The position numbers and the translations under genes were made by a program. Source: Terrabacter sp. Root181 (lineage in GTDB: Bacteria > Actinomycetota > Actinomycetes > Actinomycetales > Dermatophilaceae). From it: DNA of 64,000 bases. The DNA lies in contig NZ_LMHU01000006.1 of NCBI RefSeq assembly GCF_001428505.1, positions 372,712 through 436,711 on the forward strand, read 5' to 3'. This document shows, piece by piece, positions 17,804 to 29,602 of this stretch; the stretch's first letter is position 1, and every line of letters begins with the position of its first letter. The notes beneath the pieces were generated by a model. The model did no database searches, had not been told where the DNA came from, and saw nothing but the letters and a program-made list of their open reading frames with translations.

Positions 17804-20800
17804 GGGAAGCCTCCATGATCCGGTTCCACACTTCGGGTCCGTCGAGGTCGAGGCCCTGTTCCTCGGCCTCGGCCCGGACGTCGAGGACACGCTGGAAGTC
17901 GCGCGGGAGCACGAGCGTGAAGCGCTCGCGCGCAGCCGCCCAGTCGTCGAGCAGCGCGCGGGCGACGGGCGACTCGGTCCACCGGACGTGGCCTTCGAGC
18001 AGCTCGCGGAGCGGCCCCTCGTCGTCGGCCCGGAGCGGCAGCAGGTCGACCATCTCGCGGTTGACGAGGTCGGCGTCGAGGTCGAGCACGTAGGCGACGC
18101 CACCGGACATGCCGGCCGCGAAGTTGCGCCCGGTCCGGCCGAGCACGACGGCCGTCCCGCCCGTCATGTACTCGCAGCCGTGGTCGCCGACGCCCTCGAC
18201 GACGGCGTGAGCACCGGAGTTGCGCACGCAGAACCGCTCGCCGACGACACCGCGCAGGAAGAGCTGCCCCGTCGTGGCGCCGTAGGCGATGACATTGCCG
18301 CCGATGACGTTCTGCTCGGCCACGAGGGCCGCGTCACGGTGCGGACGCACCGCGACGCGCCCGCCTGACAGGCCCTTGCCGACGTAGTCGTTGGCGTCGC
18401 CGAAGAGCTGCATCGTGATGCCGGCGGGCAGGAAGGCCCCGAAGGACTGCCCACCGGAGCCGGTCATCGTCAGCTCGATCGTGTTGTCGGCGAGACCGTG
18501 CGGGTGCGCCTTGGTCACGTGGTGCCCGAGCATGGTTCCGACCGTGCGGTTGACGTTGCGCACGGCGATCTCGGTGCGCACCGGCTCGCCGCTCTCGATG
18601 GCCGACAGGGCTCGGCTCAGCAGCTCGTTGTCGAGCGCCTTGTCGAGGCCGTGGTCCTGGGTGGCCGACTGGTACAGGGTGCCGCCGGTCGGGTTGTCGG
18701 CGACGGCGAGGATCGGGCTGAGGTCGAGGCCGGACGCCTTCCAGTGCGCGATGGCCTTGTCGAGGTCGAGGCTGCCGACCTGGCCGACGGCCTCCTCGAT
18801 CGAGCGGAACCCGAGCGAGGCCAGGTGCTCGCGCACCTCCTCGGCGATGTACTCGAAGAAGGTCTCGACGAACTCCGGCTTGCCCGAGAAGCGCGAGCGC
18901 AGCTCGGGGTTCTGTGTCGCGATGCCCACCGGACACGTGTCGAGGTGGCAGACGCGCATCATGATGCAGCCCGAGACGACGAGCGGCGCGGTCGCGAAGC
19001 CGAACTCCTCGGCGCCGAGCAGAGCCGCCACGACCACGTCGCGACCGGTCTTGAGCTGCCCGTCGACCTGGACGACGATGCGGTCGCGCAGGCCGTTGAG
19101 CACGAGGGTCTGCTGGGCCTCGGCGAGACCCAGCTCCCAGGGGGCACCGGCGTGCTTGAGCGACGTGAGCGGCGAGGCTCCCGTGCCGCCGTCGTGGCCC
19201 GAGATGAGCACGACGTCGGCGTGCGCCTTGGACACGCCCGCCGCGACCGTGCCGACGCCGATCTCGGACACGAGCTTGACGTGGATGCGGGCCGACGGGT
19301 TGGCGTTCTTGAGGTCGTGGATCAGCTGCGCCAGGTCCTCGATCGAGTAGATGTCGTGGTGCGGTGGCGGTGAGATGAGGCCGACGCCGGGCGTCGAGTG
19401 CCGCGTCTTGGCGACCCACGGGTAGACCTTGTGCCCGGGCAGCTGCCCGCCCTCGCCGGGCTTGGCGCCCTGGGCCATCTTGATCTGGATGTCGTCGGAG
19501 TGGGTGAGGTAGAGGCTCGTCACGCCGAACCGCCCGGACGCCACCTGCTTGACGGCGGAGCGTCGCTCGGGGTCGAGCAGACGGTCGATGTCCTCGCCGC
19601 CCTCACCGGTGTTGGACCGACCGCCGAGGTGGTTCATCGCGATCGCGAGCGTCTCGTGCGCCTCCTTGGAGATCGAGCCGTAGCTCATCGCGCCGGTGTT
19701 GAAGCGCCTGACGATCTCGCTGACCGGCTCGACCTCCTCGATCGGCACGGGCAGACGCCCGGTGACCCCCGTCGGGCGGAAGCCCATGAGGCCGCGCAGC
19801 GTCATGAGGCGCGACGTCTGGTCGTCGATGCGCCCGGTGTACTGCTTGAAGATGTCGTAGCGGCGCTGGCGCGTCGAGTGCTGGAGGCGGAAGACCGTCT
19901 CGGGGTCGAAGAGGTGCGGCTCGCCCTCACGGCGCCACTGGTACTCGCCGCCGACCTCGAGGGTGCGGTGCGGCTGGTGGACTCCGTCCGGCGGGTAGGC
20001 CCGCGCGTGGCGCTCGGCGGTCTCGCGGGCGATGACGTCGAGGCCGACGCCGCCGAGCTGGCTGACCGTGCCGGTGAAGTAGCGGTCGACGAGCGGCTGG
20101 GCGAGGCCGATGGCCTCGAAGACCTGGGCGCCGCGGTAGGACGCGACGGTCGAGATGCCCATCTTGGACATGACCTTGAGGACACCCTTGCCGAGCGCCT
20201 TGATGAGGTTGGCGACGGCCGTCTCGGACGTGACGCCCTCGATCTCGCCGGCGCGGACGAGGTCCTCGACGGTCTCCATCGCGAGGTAGGGGTTGACCGC
20301 GGCCGCTCCGAAGCCGATGAGCAGGGCCACATGGTGGACCTCGCGCACGTCGCCCGCCTCGACGAGCAGACCGACCTGGGTGCGGGTCTTCTCGCGGATG
20401 AGGTGGTGGTGCACGGCGGCGGTGAGCAGCAGCGACGGGATGGGCGCGAGGTCGCGGCCCGAGTCGCGGTCGGAGAGCACGACGAAGCGCGCGCCGCGCG
20501 AGATGGCCTGCGAGACCTCGGCGAAGATCTCCTCGAGGCGGTCGCGCATGGCGGCCGCTCCGCCCGTGACGTCGTAGAGCCCGCGGACGACGTGCGTGGC
20601 GTAGCCGGGCAGGTCACCGTCGGCGTTGATGTGCACGATCTTGGCGAGCTCGTCGTTGTCGATGACCGGGAAGTCGAGGACGAGCTGTCGCGCGTGCGAC
20701 GGCGAGGCCGACAGGGCGTTGCCCTCCGGGCCCATGTAGGTGCCGAGCGAGGTGACGAGCTCCTCGCGGATCGCGTCGAGCGGCGGGTTGGTCACCTGCG

Positions 20801-22361
20801 CGAAGAGCTGGGTGAAGTAGTCGAAGAGCAGCCGTGGACGCGACGACAGCACGGCGATGGGCGTGTCGGTGCCCATCGAGCCGAGCGCCTCGCCACCGGA
20901 GCGGGCCATCGGCGTCAGCAGGATGCGCAGCTCCTCCGCGGTGTAGCCGAAGGTCTGCTGGCGGCGAGCGACCGAGGCCGCCGTGTGCACGATGTGCTCG
21001 CGCTCCGGGAGGTCCTCGAGGCGGATCAGGCCCGCGTGCAGCCACTCGGCATACGGCTTCGCCGCGGCGAGCTGGCTCTTGATCTCCTCGTCGCTGACGA
21101 TGCGGCCGTGCTCGGTGTCGACGAGGAACATCTTGCCCGGCTGCAGGCGTCCCCGCTGGACGATCGTCGCGGGGTCGAGCTCGAGCACGCCGGACTCCGA
21201 CGCCAGGACGACGAGGCCGTCGTCGGTGACGGTGTAGCGGCCGGGGCGCAGGCCGTTGCGGTCGAGCACCGCGCCGACGAGGGTGCCGTCGCTGAAGCAG
21301 ACGTTGGCCGGACCGTCCCACGGCTCCATGAAGGTCGAGTGGAACTCGTAGAACGCCTTGCGGGCCGGGTCCATCGTGGCGTGGTTCTCCCACGCCTCCG
21401 GGATCATCATCAGCACGGCGTGCGGGAGCGAGCGCCCACCGAGGTGGAGCAGCTCGAGCACCTCGTCGAAGCTCGCCGAGTCGGACGCCTCCGGCGTGCA
21501 GACCGGGAAGATGCGCTCGAGGTCGCCCGGGATGATGTCGGACGTCAGCAGGCTCTCGCGGGCGTGCATCCAGTTGCGGTTGCCCTTGACGGTGTTGATC
21601 TCGCCGTTGTGGGCGATGAAGCGGTAGGGGTGCGCGAGGGGCCACGACGGGAACGTGTTCGTCGAGAAGCGCGAGTGCACGAGGGCGAGCTCGCTCTTGA
21701 AGCGCGGGTCGGACAGGTCGGGGAAGAACGGCTCGAGCTGGCCGGTCGTCAGCATGCCCTTGTAGACGATGGTTCGGGAGCTGAGCGAGGCGAAGTAGAC
21801 GTCGACCTCGTGCTCGGCGCGCTTGCGCAGGCAGAACGCGAGCCGGTCGAGACCGAGCGCCACCTGCCGCCCGATCGAGCTGCTGACGAAGAGCTGCTCG
21901 AAGAACGGCATGCACTCGCGCGCGACGGTGCCGACGAGGTCGTCCTCGACGGGGACCTCGCGCCAGCCGAGCACCTTGAGGTTCTCGGCGACCGCGATCT
22001 CCTCGATGCGGGCCTTGGCCGCGGCCCGCTCGATGGGGTTCTGCGGCAGGAAGGCGATGCCCGCGGCATACGCCCCGTTGTTGGGGAGCGTGAACGGGAC
22101 GCTGGACCGGAAGAACTCGTCGGGGATCTGCGTCAGGATGCCCGCGCCGTCACCGACGAGCGGGTCGGCGCCGGTGGCGCCACGGTGGTCGAGGTTGCGC
22201 AGCGCCGTGAGGGCGTGGTCGACGATGTCGTGACCCGCCGTGCCCCGCATCGTCGCGATGAGGGCGACACCGCAGGCGTCGTGCTCGAACTCGCGTCGGT
22301 AGAGACCGGAGTTCTCCGGGTGTGCACTGAAGAGGGCACGGGTGCGGGTGTGCGGCGGCAT
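17796..22361 (-). CDS. gltB: glutamate synthase large subunit
   Basis: A 1521-residue protein of normal length. A 29-residue propeptide precedes the catalytic Cys (Cys30 in [12 protein letters not shown]), which becomes the N-terminal nucleophile of the class II glutamine amidotransferase domain. The central and FMN-binding synthase domains follow ([30 protein letters not shown]), with the 3Fe-4S cysteines in [18 protein letters not shown], and a C-terminal GXGXG beta-helix rich in Gly (for example [20 protein letters not shown]). I chose the ATG at 22361, eight bases after AAGGA; upstream in-frame codons lack support. It forms the NADPH-GOGAT with GltD for ammonia assimilation. Confidence 0.96.
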   Translation of the reverse strand: MPPHTRTRALFSAHPENSGLYRREFEHDACGVALIATMRGTAGHDIVDHALTALRNLDHRGATGADPLVGDGAGILTQIPDEFFRSSVPFTLPNNGAYAAGIAFLPQNPIERAAAKARIEEIAVAENLKVLGWREVPVEDDLVGTVARECMPFFEQLFVSSSIGRQVALGLDRLAFCLRKRAEHEVDVYFASLSSRTIVYKGMLTTGQLEPFFPDLSDPRFKSELALVHSRFSTNTFPSWPLAHPYRFIAHNGEINTVKGNRNWMHARESLLTSDIIPGDLERIFPVCTPEASDSASFDEVLELLHLGGRSLPHAVLMMIPEAWENHATMDPARKAFYEFHSTFMEPWDGPANVCFSDGTLVGAVLDRNGLRPGRYTVTDDGLVVLASESGVLELDPATIVQRGRLQPGKMFLVDTEHGRIVSDEEIKSQLAAAKPYAEWLHAGLIRLEDLPEREHIVHTAASVARRQQTFGYTAEELRILLTPMARSGGEALGSMGTDTPIAVLSSRPRLLFDYFTQLFAQVTNPPLDAIREELVTSLGTYMGPEGNALSASPSHARQLVLDFPVIDNDELAKIVHINADGDLPGYATHVVRGLYDVTGGAAAMRDRLEEIFAEVSQAISRGARFVVLSDRDSGRDLAPIPSLLLTAAVHHHLIREKTRTQVGLLVEAGDVREVHHVALLIGFGAAAVNPYLAMETVEDLVRAGEIEGVTSETAVANLIKALGKGVLKVMSKMGISTVASYRGAQVFEAIGLAQPLVDRYFTGTVSQLGGVGLDVIARETAERHARAYPPDGVHQPHRTLEVGGEYQWRREGEPHLFDPETVFRLQHSTRQRRYDIFKQYTGRIDDQTSRLMTLRGLMGFRPTGVTGRLPVPIEEVEPVSEIVRRFNTGAMSYGSISKEAHETLAIAMNHLGGRSNTGEGGEDIDRLLDPERRSAVKQVASGRFGVTSLYLTHSDDIQIKMAQGAKPGEGGQLPGHKVYPWVAKTRHSTPGVGLISPPPHHDIYSIEDLAQLIHDLKNANPSARIHVKLVSEIGVGTVAAGVSKAHADVVLISGHDGGTGASPLTSLKHAGAPWELGLAEAQQTLVLNGLRDRIVVQVDGQLKTGRDVVVAALLGAEEFGFATAPLVVSGCIMMRVCHLDTCPVGIATQNPELRSRFSGKPEFVETFFEYIAEEVREHLASLGFRSIEEAVGQVGSLDLDKAIAHWKASGLDLSPILAVADNPTGGTLYQSATQDHGLDKALDNELLSRALSAIESGEPVRTEIAVRNVNRTVGTMLGHHVTKAHPHGLADNTIELTMTGSGGQSFGAFLPAGITMQLFGDANDYVGKGLSGGRVAVRPHRDAALVAEQNVIGGNVIAYGATTGQLFLRGVVGERFCVRNSGAHAVVEGVGDHGCEYMTGGTAVVLGRTGRNFAAGMSGGVAYVLDLDADLVNREMVDLLPLRADDEGPLRELLEGHVRWTESPVARALLDDWAAARERFTLVLPRDFQRVLDVRAEAEEQGLDLDGPEVWNRIMEASRG

Positions 22362-22528
22362 CTTCACCGTCCTTCTGCTGGGTCCCAGGCGGGCGACCGC
22401 GACGGGGCCACGCGACATGACTGAGGGCATGTGGACGGCACTGGCCACAGGCGTTGCTGACGACGATATCGGAGGGACCGCTCGTCCTACCTGTTGATAC
22501 AGCGGATTCCGAATCGTGAGACGCCGTG

Positions 22529-22553
22529 CTCACGTCCACGGTCGGGACGTGAG
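22529..22553 (-). terminator. terminator after lgt
   Basis: CTCACGTCC (22529-22537) and GGACGTGAG (22545-22553) form a nine-pair stem with a seven-base loop, 10 bases after the lgt stop. The remaining roughly 165 bases up to gltB show no other clear element; the gltB promoter must lie there but I cannot place it. Confidence 0.6.
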
Positions 22554-22563
22554 GAAGGACGCA

Positions 22564-23625
22564 TCAGGACTGCGCCGGACGGTCCACCTTCGTGCCGCCG
22601 GGGACGGTGTCGTTCGGCCGGTCTGCGACGGTCTCCGCCGAAGGATCTTCGACGACGTCGTCGTCGGTGTCGCCCGCCTGGGTGGCCGAGGTGGCCTCGT
22701 CCGGCTCGTCCGGCTCGCCCGACGCGTCGTCGACCGTGTCGTCCGGAGGGGTCGGTGCGGGGGGCTGCTCCATCCGGCCGAAGTGCCGCCACAGGTAGAC
22801 GCCCAGCAGGAACACGAGGATCGAGACCCAGGTGTTGACGCGCTGTCCGAGGATGAGGTTGGCCGAGTCGGTGCGCATGTTCTCGATGACGATGCGGCCG
22901 ACGGGGTAGCCCATGACGTAGGCGGCGAAGACCTGGCCGGCCTTGAGCTGACGGTGGCGGCCGAGCCAGATGAGGAAGGCCGCGAGCAGCAGGCACCAGA
23001 GCGCCTCGTAGAGGAACGTCGGGTGGAAGTAGCCCTTGACGACCGGGCTGCCCTGGGCGTCGACGACGGCGCGGCCGAGGGAGGTGTCCCACTCGTAGAT
23101 GCGCAGCCTCCACGGCAGGTCGGTGGGCGCACCGTAGATCTCGTTGTTGAACCAGTTGCCGAAGCGACCCATGGCCTGGGCGATCGCCAGCCCGGGTGCC
23201 GCTGCGTCGACGAAGTCACGGAAGGCCACGCCGTTCTTGCGGCAGCCGATCCACGCGCCGACGGCTCCCAGCGCCACGGCGCCCCAGATGCCGAGACCGC
23301 CCTCGTAGATGGCGAACGCCTTCCACGGGTCGCCGTTCTCGCCGAAGTACGGCTGCGGCGTCGTGACGAGGTGGTAGAGGCGTCCGCCGACGATGCCGAA
23401 CGGCACGGCCCACGCGGAGATGTCGATGGCGATGCCCTTGCGGTGCCCTCGGGCCTCGAGGCGCTTCTGCGTCAGCCAGACGGCGACGACGATGCCGGCG
23501 AGGATGCACATGGCGTAGCCGCGGATCGGCAGTGGACCGAGGTGCCAGACGCCGACGCTGGGCGACGGGATGTCGGCCGGGAGGGCGGCACCCAGCGCGG
23601 TCGGCACGCCGGCGAGCACGCTCAC
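22564..23625 (-). CDS. lgt: prolipoprotein diacylglyceryl transferase with acidic C-terminal tail
   Basis: A 353-residue membrane enzyme with about seven helices. The Lgt signature is clear as AMGRFGNWFNNEIYGAPTDL, and the catalytic-site region YHLVTTPQPYF and HPTFLYEALWCL are present. It transfers diacylglycerol from phosphatidylglycerol to the lipobox cysteine of prolipoproteins such as LivJ in this window. The last 60 residues after about position 290 are Pro- and acid-rich and not part of the enzyme fold; such tails occur in actinobacterial Lgt. The GTG start overlaps the trpA stop (GTGA). It is the last gene of the trp operon, with a hairpin behind it. Confidence 0.95.
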   Translation of the reverse strand: MSVLAGVPTALGAALPADIPSPSVGVWHLGPLPIRGYAMCILAGIVVAVWLTQKRLEARGHRKGIAIDISAWAVPFGIVGGRLYHLVTTPQPYFGENGDPWKAFAIYEGGLGIWGAVALGAVGAWIGCRKNGVAFRDFVDAAAPGLAIAQAMGRFGNWFNNEIYGAPTDLPWRLRIYEWDTSLGRAVVDAQGSPVVKGYFHPTFLYEALWCLLLAAFLIWLGRHRQLKAGQVFAAYVMGYPVGRIVIENMRTDSANLILGQRVNTWVSILVFLLGVYLWRHFGRMEQPPAPTPPDDTVDDASGEPDEPDEATSATQAGDTDDDVVEDPSAETVADRPNDTVPGGTKVDRPAQS

Positions 23626-24418
23626 GACCGGCCCCGACGGACGCCGTCGGCGAGCTCGCAGGCCAGGGCGCCGAGCGCCTCGAGCCCCTGCTCCTCGGAG
23701 TCGGCCTCGGTGAGGCAGCGCACGAGCGCCGATCCGACGATGACGCCGTCGGCGTAGCGCCCGACCTCGGCAGCCTGGTCACCGGTCGAGACACCGAGCC
23801 CGACGCAGACCGGCAGGTCGGTGTGCTCGCGGGTGCGGGAGACGAGCGCGTCGGCCGCCTCGCCGACGCTGGCCCGCGCACCGGTCACGCCCATGACGGC
23901 GGTCGCGTAGACGAAACCCCGGCACTGGGAGGTCACGGCGGCGAGCCGCTCGGGTGTCGAGCTGGGCGCGACGAGGAAGACCTTGTCGAGGTCGTGGGCG
24001 TCTGCCGCGGCGATCCACTCACCGGCCTCGTCGGGGATGAGGTCGGGCGTGATGAGCCCGGCTCCCCCGGCCGCCGCGAGGTCGGTGGCGAAACGCTCGA
24101 CGCCGTAGCGCAGGACGGGGTTCCAGTACGTCATGACGAGCGCACCGGCTCCGGCGCCGGAGACCTCGCGGGCGGCGGTGAAGATGTCGCCAAGGCGGAC
24201 ACCACGGGCGAGGGCGCGCACGGCGGCGTCCTGGATGACCGGGCCGTCCATGACGGGGTCGCTGTAGGGCACCCCGATCTCGATGATGTCGACGCCGGAC
24301 TCGACGAGGACCTTCATCGCGGTGATCGACCCCTCGACCGACGGGAAGCCGACGGGGAGGTAGCCGATGAGGGCTGCGCGGTTGTCGGCGCGGCACTTCT
24401 CGATGATGAGACCGACAC

Positions 24419-24422
<4 letters not shown>
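23622..24422 (-). CDS. trpA: tryptophan synthase alpha chain
   Basis: A 266-residue TIM-barrel protein. The catalytic Glu and Asp lie in [17 protein letters not shown], and the phosphate-binding loop regions [15 protein letters not shown] and [15 protein letters not shown] are present. It splits indole-3-glycerol phosphate to indole and glyceraldehyde 3-phosphate, and indole passes through a tunnel to TrpB. The start overlaps the trpB stop and its own stop overlaps lgt, so all three are translationally coupled. Length and motifs are normal. Confidence 0.96.
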
Positions 24423-25678
<1,256 letters not shown>

Positions 25679-25680
25679 GC

Positions 25681-26508
25681 TCACTCTCCTGCCGCGCCGG
25701 GGCGGGCCGGGGCCCGGACCGCGGTCGCGGCGTCGATGAAGCCGCGGATCGCGGCCTCCGGGGCGCCGTTCTTGACGAGGGCCTCGCCGACGAGCACGGC
25801 ACCGGCGCCGGCGCGCACGTAGGCAGCCACGTCGTCGGGACCACCGACACCGGACTCGGCCACCCCGACGACGCCCGCGGGCACGCGCGGCAGCAGGTCG
25901 GTGACGGTGCGGGGGTCGACCTCGAGGGTCTTGAGGTTGCGGGCGTTGACGCCCACGAGGACGGGGTCGAGGGCGAGGGCCCGGTCGAGCTCGGCGGCGT
26001 CGTGCACCTCGATCAGTGCGGTCATGCCGAGCGCGAGCGCCTGGTCGTGCAGGTCACGCATGAGCGCGTCGTCGAGCGCTGCGACGATGAGGAGGACGAG
26101 GTCGGCGCCGTGGGCGCGGGCCTCGGTCACCTGGTAGGCGTCGACCATGAAGTCCTTGCGCAGCAAGGGGGTCCGGACCGCCGCGCGCACCTCGTCGAGG
26201 TCGGCGAGGCTGCCTGAGAACCGGCGCTCCTCGGTGAGCACGCTGATGGCACTCGCTCCCCCGGCGGCATACGACCGCGCCAGCACCCCGGGCTCGGGGA
26301 TCTCGGCCAACGCGCCCTTGCTCGGGCTCGAGCGCTTGACCTCGGCGATGACGGCGACGCCCTCGGCGGAACGGATGCCCGGCATCGGGTCGAGTGCCGG
26401 GCCCACGGTCGCGAGCAGCGCCTCGAGCTCAGCGAGCGGCAGCGCGGCACGACGGCGTCCGAGATCCTCGCGGACGCCGCTGATGATCCCGTCGAGAACC
26501 GTCGGCAC
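25681..26508 (-). CDS. trpC: indole-3-glycerol phosphate synthase
   Basis: A 275-residue TIM-barrel enzyme. The conserved [13 protein letters not shown] (catalytic Lys and Glu), [13 protein letters not shown], and [14 protein letters not shown] match TrpC. It decarboxylates and closes the ring of carboxyphenylamino-deoxyribulose phosphate to indole-3-glycerol phosphate. It is a free-standing TrpC, not fused to TrpF. The start is GTG at 26508, six bases after the upstream gene; no strong ribosome-binding site is visible, so coupling is likely. No trpD, trpF or trpG is found in the window, so these must be elsewhere. Confidence 0.95.
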   Translation of the reverse strand: MPTVLDGIISGVREDLGRRRAALPLAELEALLATVGPALDPMPGIRSAEGVAVIAEVKRSSPSKGALAEIPEPGVLARSYAAGGASAISVLTEERRFSGSLADLDEVRAAVRTPLLRKDFMVDAYQVTEARAHGADLVLLIVAALDDALMRDLHDQALALGMTALIEVHDAAELDRALALDPVLVGVNARNLKTLEVDPRTVTDLLPRVPAGVVGVAESGVGGPDDVAAYVRAGAGAVLVGEALVKNGAPEAAIRGFIDAATAVRAPARPGAAGE

Positions 26509-26513
26509 TGCGC

Positions 26514-26783
26514 TCAGCTCTTGCCGACGGTGTCGGCGCCCGTCTCGTCGGGGGCGTCGACGATCGAGCCCGCCTGCGCGTGGTGCCCGTCGTTGCCGTA
26601 GCCGGCCATGGACATCGTCTTGCCCGCGGCGACACCGGCCACGATGACGACGGCACCGATGATGCCGAGGACCAGGCTGGGGATGACGACGGCGACGGAC
26701 GCGATGGCCGTGCCGAGCAGGATGATCCCGACCCCGGTCCAGGCGGCGGTGCTGTGACCGTGGTCCTCGTGCTGCTCTTCCAT
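26514..26783 (-). CDS. HGxxPAAW-type small membrane protein of the trp operon
   Basis: An 89-residue protein with a His-rich start ([13 protein letters not shown]), the degenerate form of the HGxxPAAW motif, and two hydrophobic helices (about residues 17-33 and 37-55) joined by a short turn, then a polar tail. Proteins of this kind lie in trp operons of many Actinobacteria between trpE and trpC; no function is established. I chose the ATG at 26783 with AGAGG five bases upstream; the longer open frame lacks support. The conserved location suggests a link to tryptophan supply, which is inference. Confidence 0.8.
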   Translation of the reverse strand: MEEQHEDHGHSTAAWTGVGIILLGTAIASVAVVIPSLVLGIIGAVVIVAGVAAGKTMSMAGYGNDGHHAQAGSIVDAPDETGADTVGKS

Positions 26784-26841
26784 GGGGTCCTCTCTGGTCC
26801 GATCGGCTCCACTCGCGTGCGGGCCGACGGGGTTCATTCTG

Positions 26842-27447
26842 TCAGGTCTCGTCAGGAGCGTCGCGCAGGGTCGGGTCCCGCCCCTCGGACAGCTCGTCCC
26901 AGGTCGTGCGGACCTCTCCGCGCGGGCCGCTCTCGGGCTTGTCGCCCCGCTCGTAGCGGCCGGAGAGCCCGGCCCAGGTGCGGCTCGACACGGCCGCGAG
27001 CACGGACCCGACGGCCAGCAGCACCGCCGCGACGACGGCGAGCCACACCCCCGCGGTGCTCGAGCCCGTGGCGGCCGGGGCGGTCGTGCGGGCGAGCTCG
27101 CGGGCGACGGCGTCGGCCACCGTGTCGACCGGCCGCAGGGCGACGAGGACGGTCATCGCCAGCGCGCCCAGCGAGGCCAGCACGATGACGGCCGCGGCGA
27201 CGGCGCGGATGACGCGGCCGCCCGTCATGAGGCCGAGCAGGGCCACCACGCAGACGGCGGTGAGGCCGACGACGCCCGGTGCCGCGGTGCCACCGGTCAC
27301 CTCGGTGACCGCCTGGCTGAGGACGTCCTTGGACTCACCGACCGCCCACGCACGGGTCGTGAGGCCGAGCAGCAGGGCCGCGGGGACGAGGACGACGAGG
27401 GCCGCGCGCTTCTTGTCGAGGGCGCCGGGACGGAGGCGGGAGGTCAT
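26842..27447 (-). CDS. trp-region membrane protein, TIGR02234 (Trp_oprn_chp)
   Basis: A 201-residue protein with four hydrophobic helices (about residues 14-32, 57-73, 80-104 and 131-151) and a charged C-terminal tail. The arrangement, length and position directly after trpE match the TIGR02234/Trp_oprn_chp family of actinobacterial trp operons, and RYERGDKPESGPRGE near the end is typical. Function is unknown. The start overlaps the trpE stop (ATGA). A 58-base gap separates it from the HGxxPAAW gene. Confidence 0.85.
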   Translation of the reverse strand: MTSRLRPGALDKKRAALVVLVPAALLLGLTTRAWAVGESKDVLSQAVTEVTGGTAAPGVVGLTAVCVVALLGLMTGGRVIRAVAAAVIVLASLGALAMTVLVALRPVDTVADAVARELARTTAPAATGSSTAGVWLAVVAAVLLAVGSVLAAVSSRTWAGLSGRYERGDKPESGPRGEVRTTWDELSEGRDPTLRDAPDET

Positions 27448-29027
27448 GGGCGGTGGTCCCCCAGGGGACGCAGGCCCGCGGCGGCGGCCACGGCACGCAG
27501 GGCGGCGGCCGCCTTGTTGACCGTCTCCTCGTACTCGAGGTGGGGCACCGAGTCGGCGACGATGCCGGCGCCGGCCTGGACGTGGGCACGCCCGTCCTTG
27601 ATGAGCGCGGTGCGGATCGCGATGGCCATGTCGAGGTCGCCGGCGAAGTCGAGGTAGCCGACGACGCCGCCGTAGAGACCGCGGCGCAGCCCCTCGTAGG
27701 CGTCGATGAGCGCCATGGCGCGCGGCTTCGGCGCCCCGCTCAGCGTGCCGGCGGGGAACGTCGCGACGAGCGCGTCGTAGGCGCTCTGGTCGTCGCGGAG
27801 GTCACCGACGACCGTCGACTCGATGTGCATGATGTGGCTGTAGCGCCGGATCGACATGAAGTCGACGGTGTCGACGGTGCCGGCGCGGCAGATGCGCTGG
27901 AGGTCGTTGCGGGCGAGGTCGACGAGCATGAGGTGCTCGGCCCGCTCCTTGGCGTCGCCGAGCAGCTCCTCGGCGAGGTGCGCGTCGTGGTCCGGGCTCT
28001 TGCCACGGGGCCGCGAGCCGGCGATGGGGTGGGTGATCGCCTGGCGTCCCGTCACCTTGATGAGGGCCTCGGGGCTCGAGCCGACGATGTCGTAGGCCGT
28101 GCCGTCGGGGTGCGGGAGCCGCAGGAGGTACATGTAGGGGCTGGGGTTGCTGACCCGCAGCGCCCGGTAGACGTCGAGGGCGTCGGCACGACACGGCACG
28201 GTGAAGCGCTGCGAGACGACGATCTGGAAGGCCTCGCCGGCCCGGATCGCCTCCTTGGCCTCCTCGACCATCTCCTCGTACTCGGCCTGCGTGTGGCTGC
28301 TCGTCGGATGGCTGTCGATGGGTTCGATGGTGGCCACGGTGCTCGGCGCGGGGGCTGCGAGCTCGTCGGTCATCCGGTCGAGACGGCTGACGGCGTCGGC
28401 CCAGGCGTCCTCGATGCGCTCGTCGGTGGCGTCGTGGTTGACGGCGTTGGCGATGAGCAGCAGCGACCCGTCGCTGTGGTCGAAGACCGCGAGGTCGGTG
28501 GCGAGCATCATCGCCACCTCAGGCAGGTCGAGCTCGTCGCGGCCGCCGTCGGGCACCTTCTCCCAGCGCCGGACGGCGTCGTAGGTGATGGCGCCGACGA
28601 GACCACCCGTGAGCGGCGGCAGCCCCGGCGTCCGCGGCGTCGCGAGGGCGGCGACCGTGTCGCGGACGGCCGCGGTCGGGTCTCCGTCGGTGGGCAGTCC
28701 GACCGGCGGCTCGCCGATCCAGTGCGCGCGGCCGTCCTTCTCGGTCAGCGTCGCAGCACTGCGGGCCCCGACGATGGAGTAGCGCGACCACACGCCGCCG
28801 TGCTCGGCGGACTCGAGCAGGAAGGTGCCCGGCGCGTCCTTCGCGAGCTTGCGGTAGACGCCGACGGGCGTCTCGGCGTCGGCCAGCACACGGCGTACGA
28901 CGGGGATGACGCGACGGTGCTCGAGCGCGAGCTCGGTGAAGACCTCGAGGCTCGGCCACGTGCGGCCCCACGCGAGGTCGGCGTGTGGCGCGGGCGCGGC
29001 GGCGAGCGAGGTGTTCGAGTCGGGCAC
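27444..29027 (-). CDS. trpE: anthranilate synthase component I
   Basis: About 527 residues. The N-terminal domain carries the tryptophan feedback site FLLESAEHGGVWSRYSIVG (LLES motif), so allosteric inhibition is expected. The chorismate-binding domain has IVVSQRF, PIAGSRPRGKS, MLVDLARNDLQRIC and AGAGIVADSVPHLEYEE. It makes anthranilate from chorismate with the glutaminase TrpG, which is not in the window. The start GTG at 29027 is preferred because CAGAAT lies six bases upstream, the same box and spacing as at hisI; a GTG at 29045 is also possible and has the motif CGGCATAC six bases before it. No leader peptide with Trp codons is visible in the 97-115 bases before the gene. Confidence 0.95.
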   Translation of the reverse strand: MPDSNTSLAAAPAPHADLAWGRTWPSLEVFTELALEHRRVIPVVRRVLADAETPVGVYRKLAKDAPGTFLLESAEHGGVWSRYSIVGARSAATLTEKDGRAHWIGEPPVGLPTDGDPTAAVRDTVAALATPRTPGLPPLTGGLVGAITYDAVRRWEKVPDGGRDELDLPEVAMMLATDLAVFDHSDGSLLLIANAVNHDATDERIEDAWADAVSRLDRMTDELAAPAPSTVATIEPIDSHPTSSHTQAEYEEMVEEAKEAIRAGEAFQIVVSQRFTVPCRADALDVYRALRVSNPSPYMYLLRLPHPDGTAYDIVGSSPEALIKVTGRQAITHPIAGSRPRGKSPDHDAHLAEELLGDAKERAEHLMLVDLARNDLQRICRAGTVDTVDFMSIRRYSHIMHIESTVVGDLRDDQSAYDALVATFPAGTLSGAPKPRAMALIDAYEGLRRGLYGGVVGYLDFAGDLDMAIAIRTALIKDGRAHVQAGAGIVADSVPHLEYEETVNKAAAALRAVAAAAGLRPLGDHRP

Positions 29028-29033
29028 CGAGCC

Positions 29034-29039
29034 ATTCTG
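29034..29039 (-). promoter_or_regulatory. -10 box of a leaderless trpE transcript
   Basis: CAGAAT on the minus strand is six bases from the GTG at 29027. It decides that start over the one at 29045. Confidence 0.45.
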
Positions 29040-29142
29040 GCCCACGCCGTCGTATGCCGTGGCCCCGCCTCACCCGTCGAACACGCGGCCGCCGCTCCCC
29101 CAGCACCCTCGAGTGGGACGGAGCGCACGCTCGAGCCGGGGT

Positions 29143-29553
29143 TCAGGCCGTGGGGGTGGGCTCGCCGACGGTGGCGGGGAGGACGCGCGCGTCGAAGCAG
29201 GTGCGGTCCCCCGTGTGGCAGGCCGCACCGACCTGGTCGACGCTCACGAGGAGGGCGTCGCCGTCGCAGTCGAGGCGCACGCCCTTGACCCACTGCACGT
29301 GGCCGCTCGTGTCGCCCTTGCGCCAGTACTCCTGACGGCTGCGCGACCAGAACGTCACCCGGCCCTCTCCGAGGGTGCGGCGCAGGGCCTCGTCGTCCAT
29401 CCAGCCGACCATCAGGACGTCGCCCGTGTCGTGCTGCTGCACCACGGCGGCCACGAGGCCGTGCTCGTCGCGCTTGAGCAGCTCGGCGATCTGCGGGTCG
29501 AGCGTCGAGGGGTCGGGCGTGGCAGCTGGCGTCGGGTCGAGGGCGTCGGTCAC
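29143..29553 (-). CDS. hisI: phosphoribosyl-AMP cyclohydrolase
   Basis: A 136-residue enzyme of the monofunctional type (no hisE domain). Family motifs are [33 protein letters not shown] and [13 protein letters not shown] followed by [12 protein letters not shown], with the zinc-binding cysteines and Mg-binding Asp residues. It opens the adenine ring of phosphoribosyl-AMP in histidine synthesis. The N-terminal 20 residues are Pro/Ala-rich. The GTG start at 29553 follows CAGAAT by six bases, so the mRNA is probably leaderless. The partner hisE lies in the riboflavin operon of this window and hisF is 5.5 kb away. Confidence 0.95.
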   Translation of the reverse strand: MTDALDPTPAATPDPSTLDPQIAELLKRDEHGLVAAVVQQHDTGDVLMVGWMDDEALRRTLGEGRVTFWSRSRQEYWRKGDTSGHVQWVKGVRLDCDGDALLVSVDQVGAACHTGDRTCFDARVLPATVGEPTPTA

Positions 29554-29559
29554 CCGCCC

Positions 29560-29565
29560 ATTCTG
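29560..29565 (-). promoter_or_regulatory. -10 box of a leaderless hisI transcript
   Basis: CAGAAT on the minus strand is six bases from the hisI GTG; no Shine-Dalgarno is present. Confidence 0.5.
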
Positions 29566-29575
29566 CCGCCGCCCG

Positions 29576-29596
29576 GACCGAACCCGGCACTCGGTC
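29576..29596 (-). terminator. weak terminator after the ABC exporter genes
   Basis: GACCGA (29576-29581) and TCGGTC (29591-29596) form a six-pair stem with a nine-base loop, seven bases after the exporter stop and just upstream of the hisI promoter. Confidence 0.35.
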
Positions 29597-29602
29597 TCGC
29601 CG

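Noticed and set aside
19398-22424. 1008-codon open frame on the plus strand opposite gltB
   Set aside because: It is a GC-driven shadow frame: gltB is unmistakable on the other strand, and the translated product has low-complexity Arg/Gly/Asp/Val composition with no family motif.
29028-29142. Trp leader peptide/attenuator before trpE
   Set aside because: No short frame with consecutive Trp codons and the probable transcription start is at the start codon, leaving no leader.
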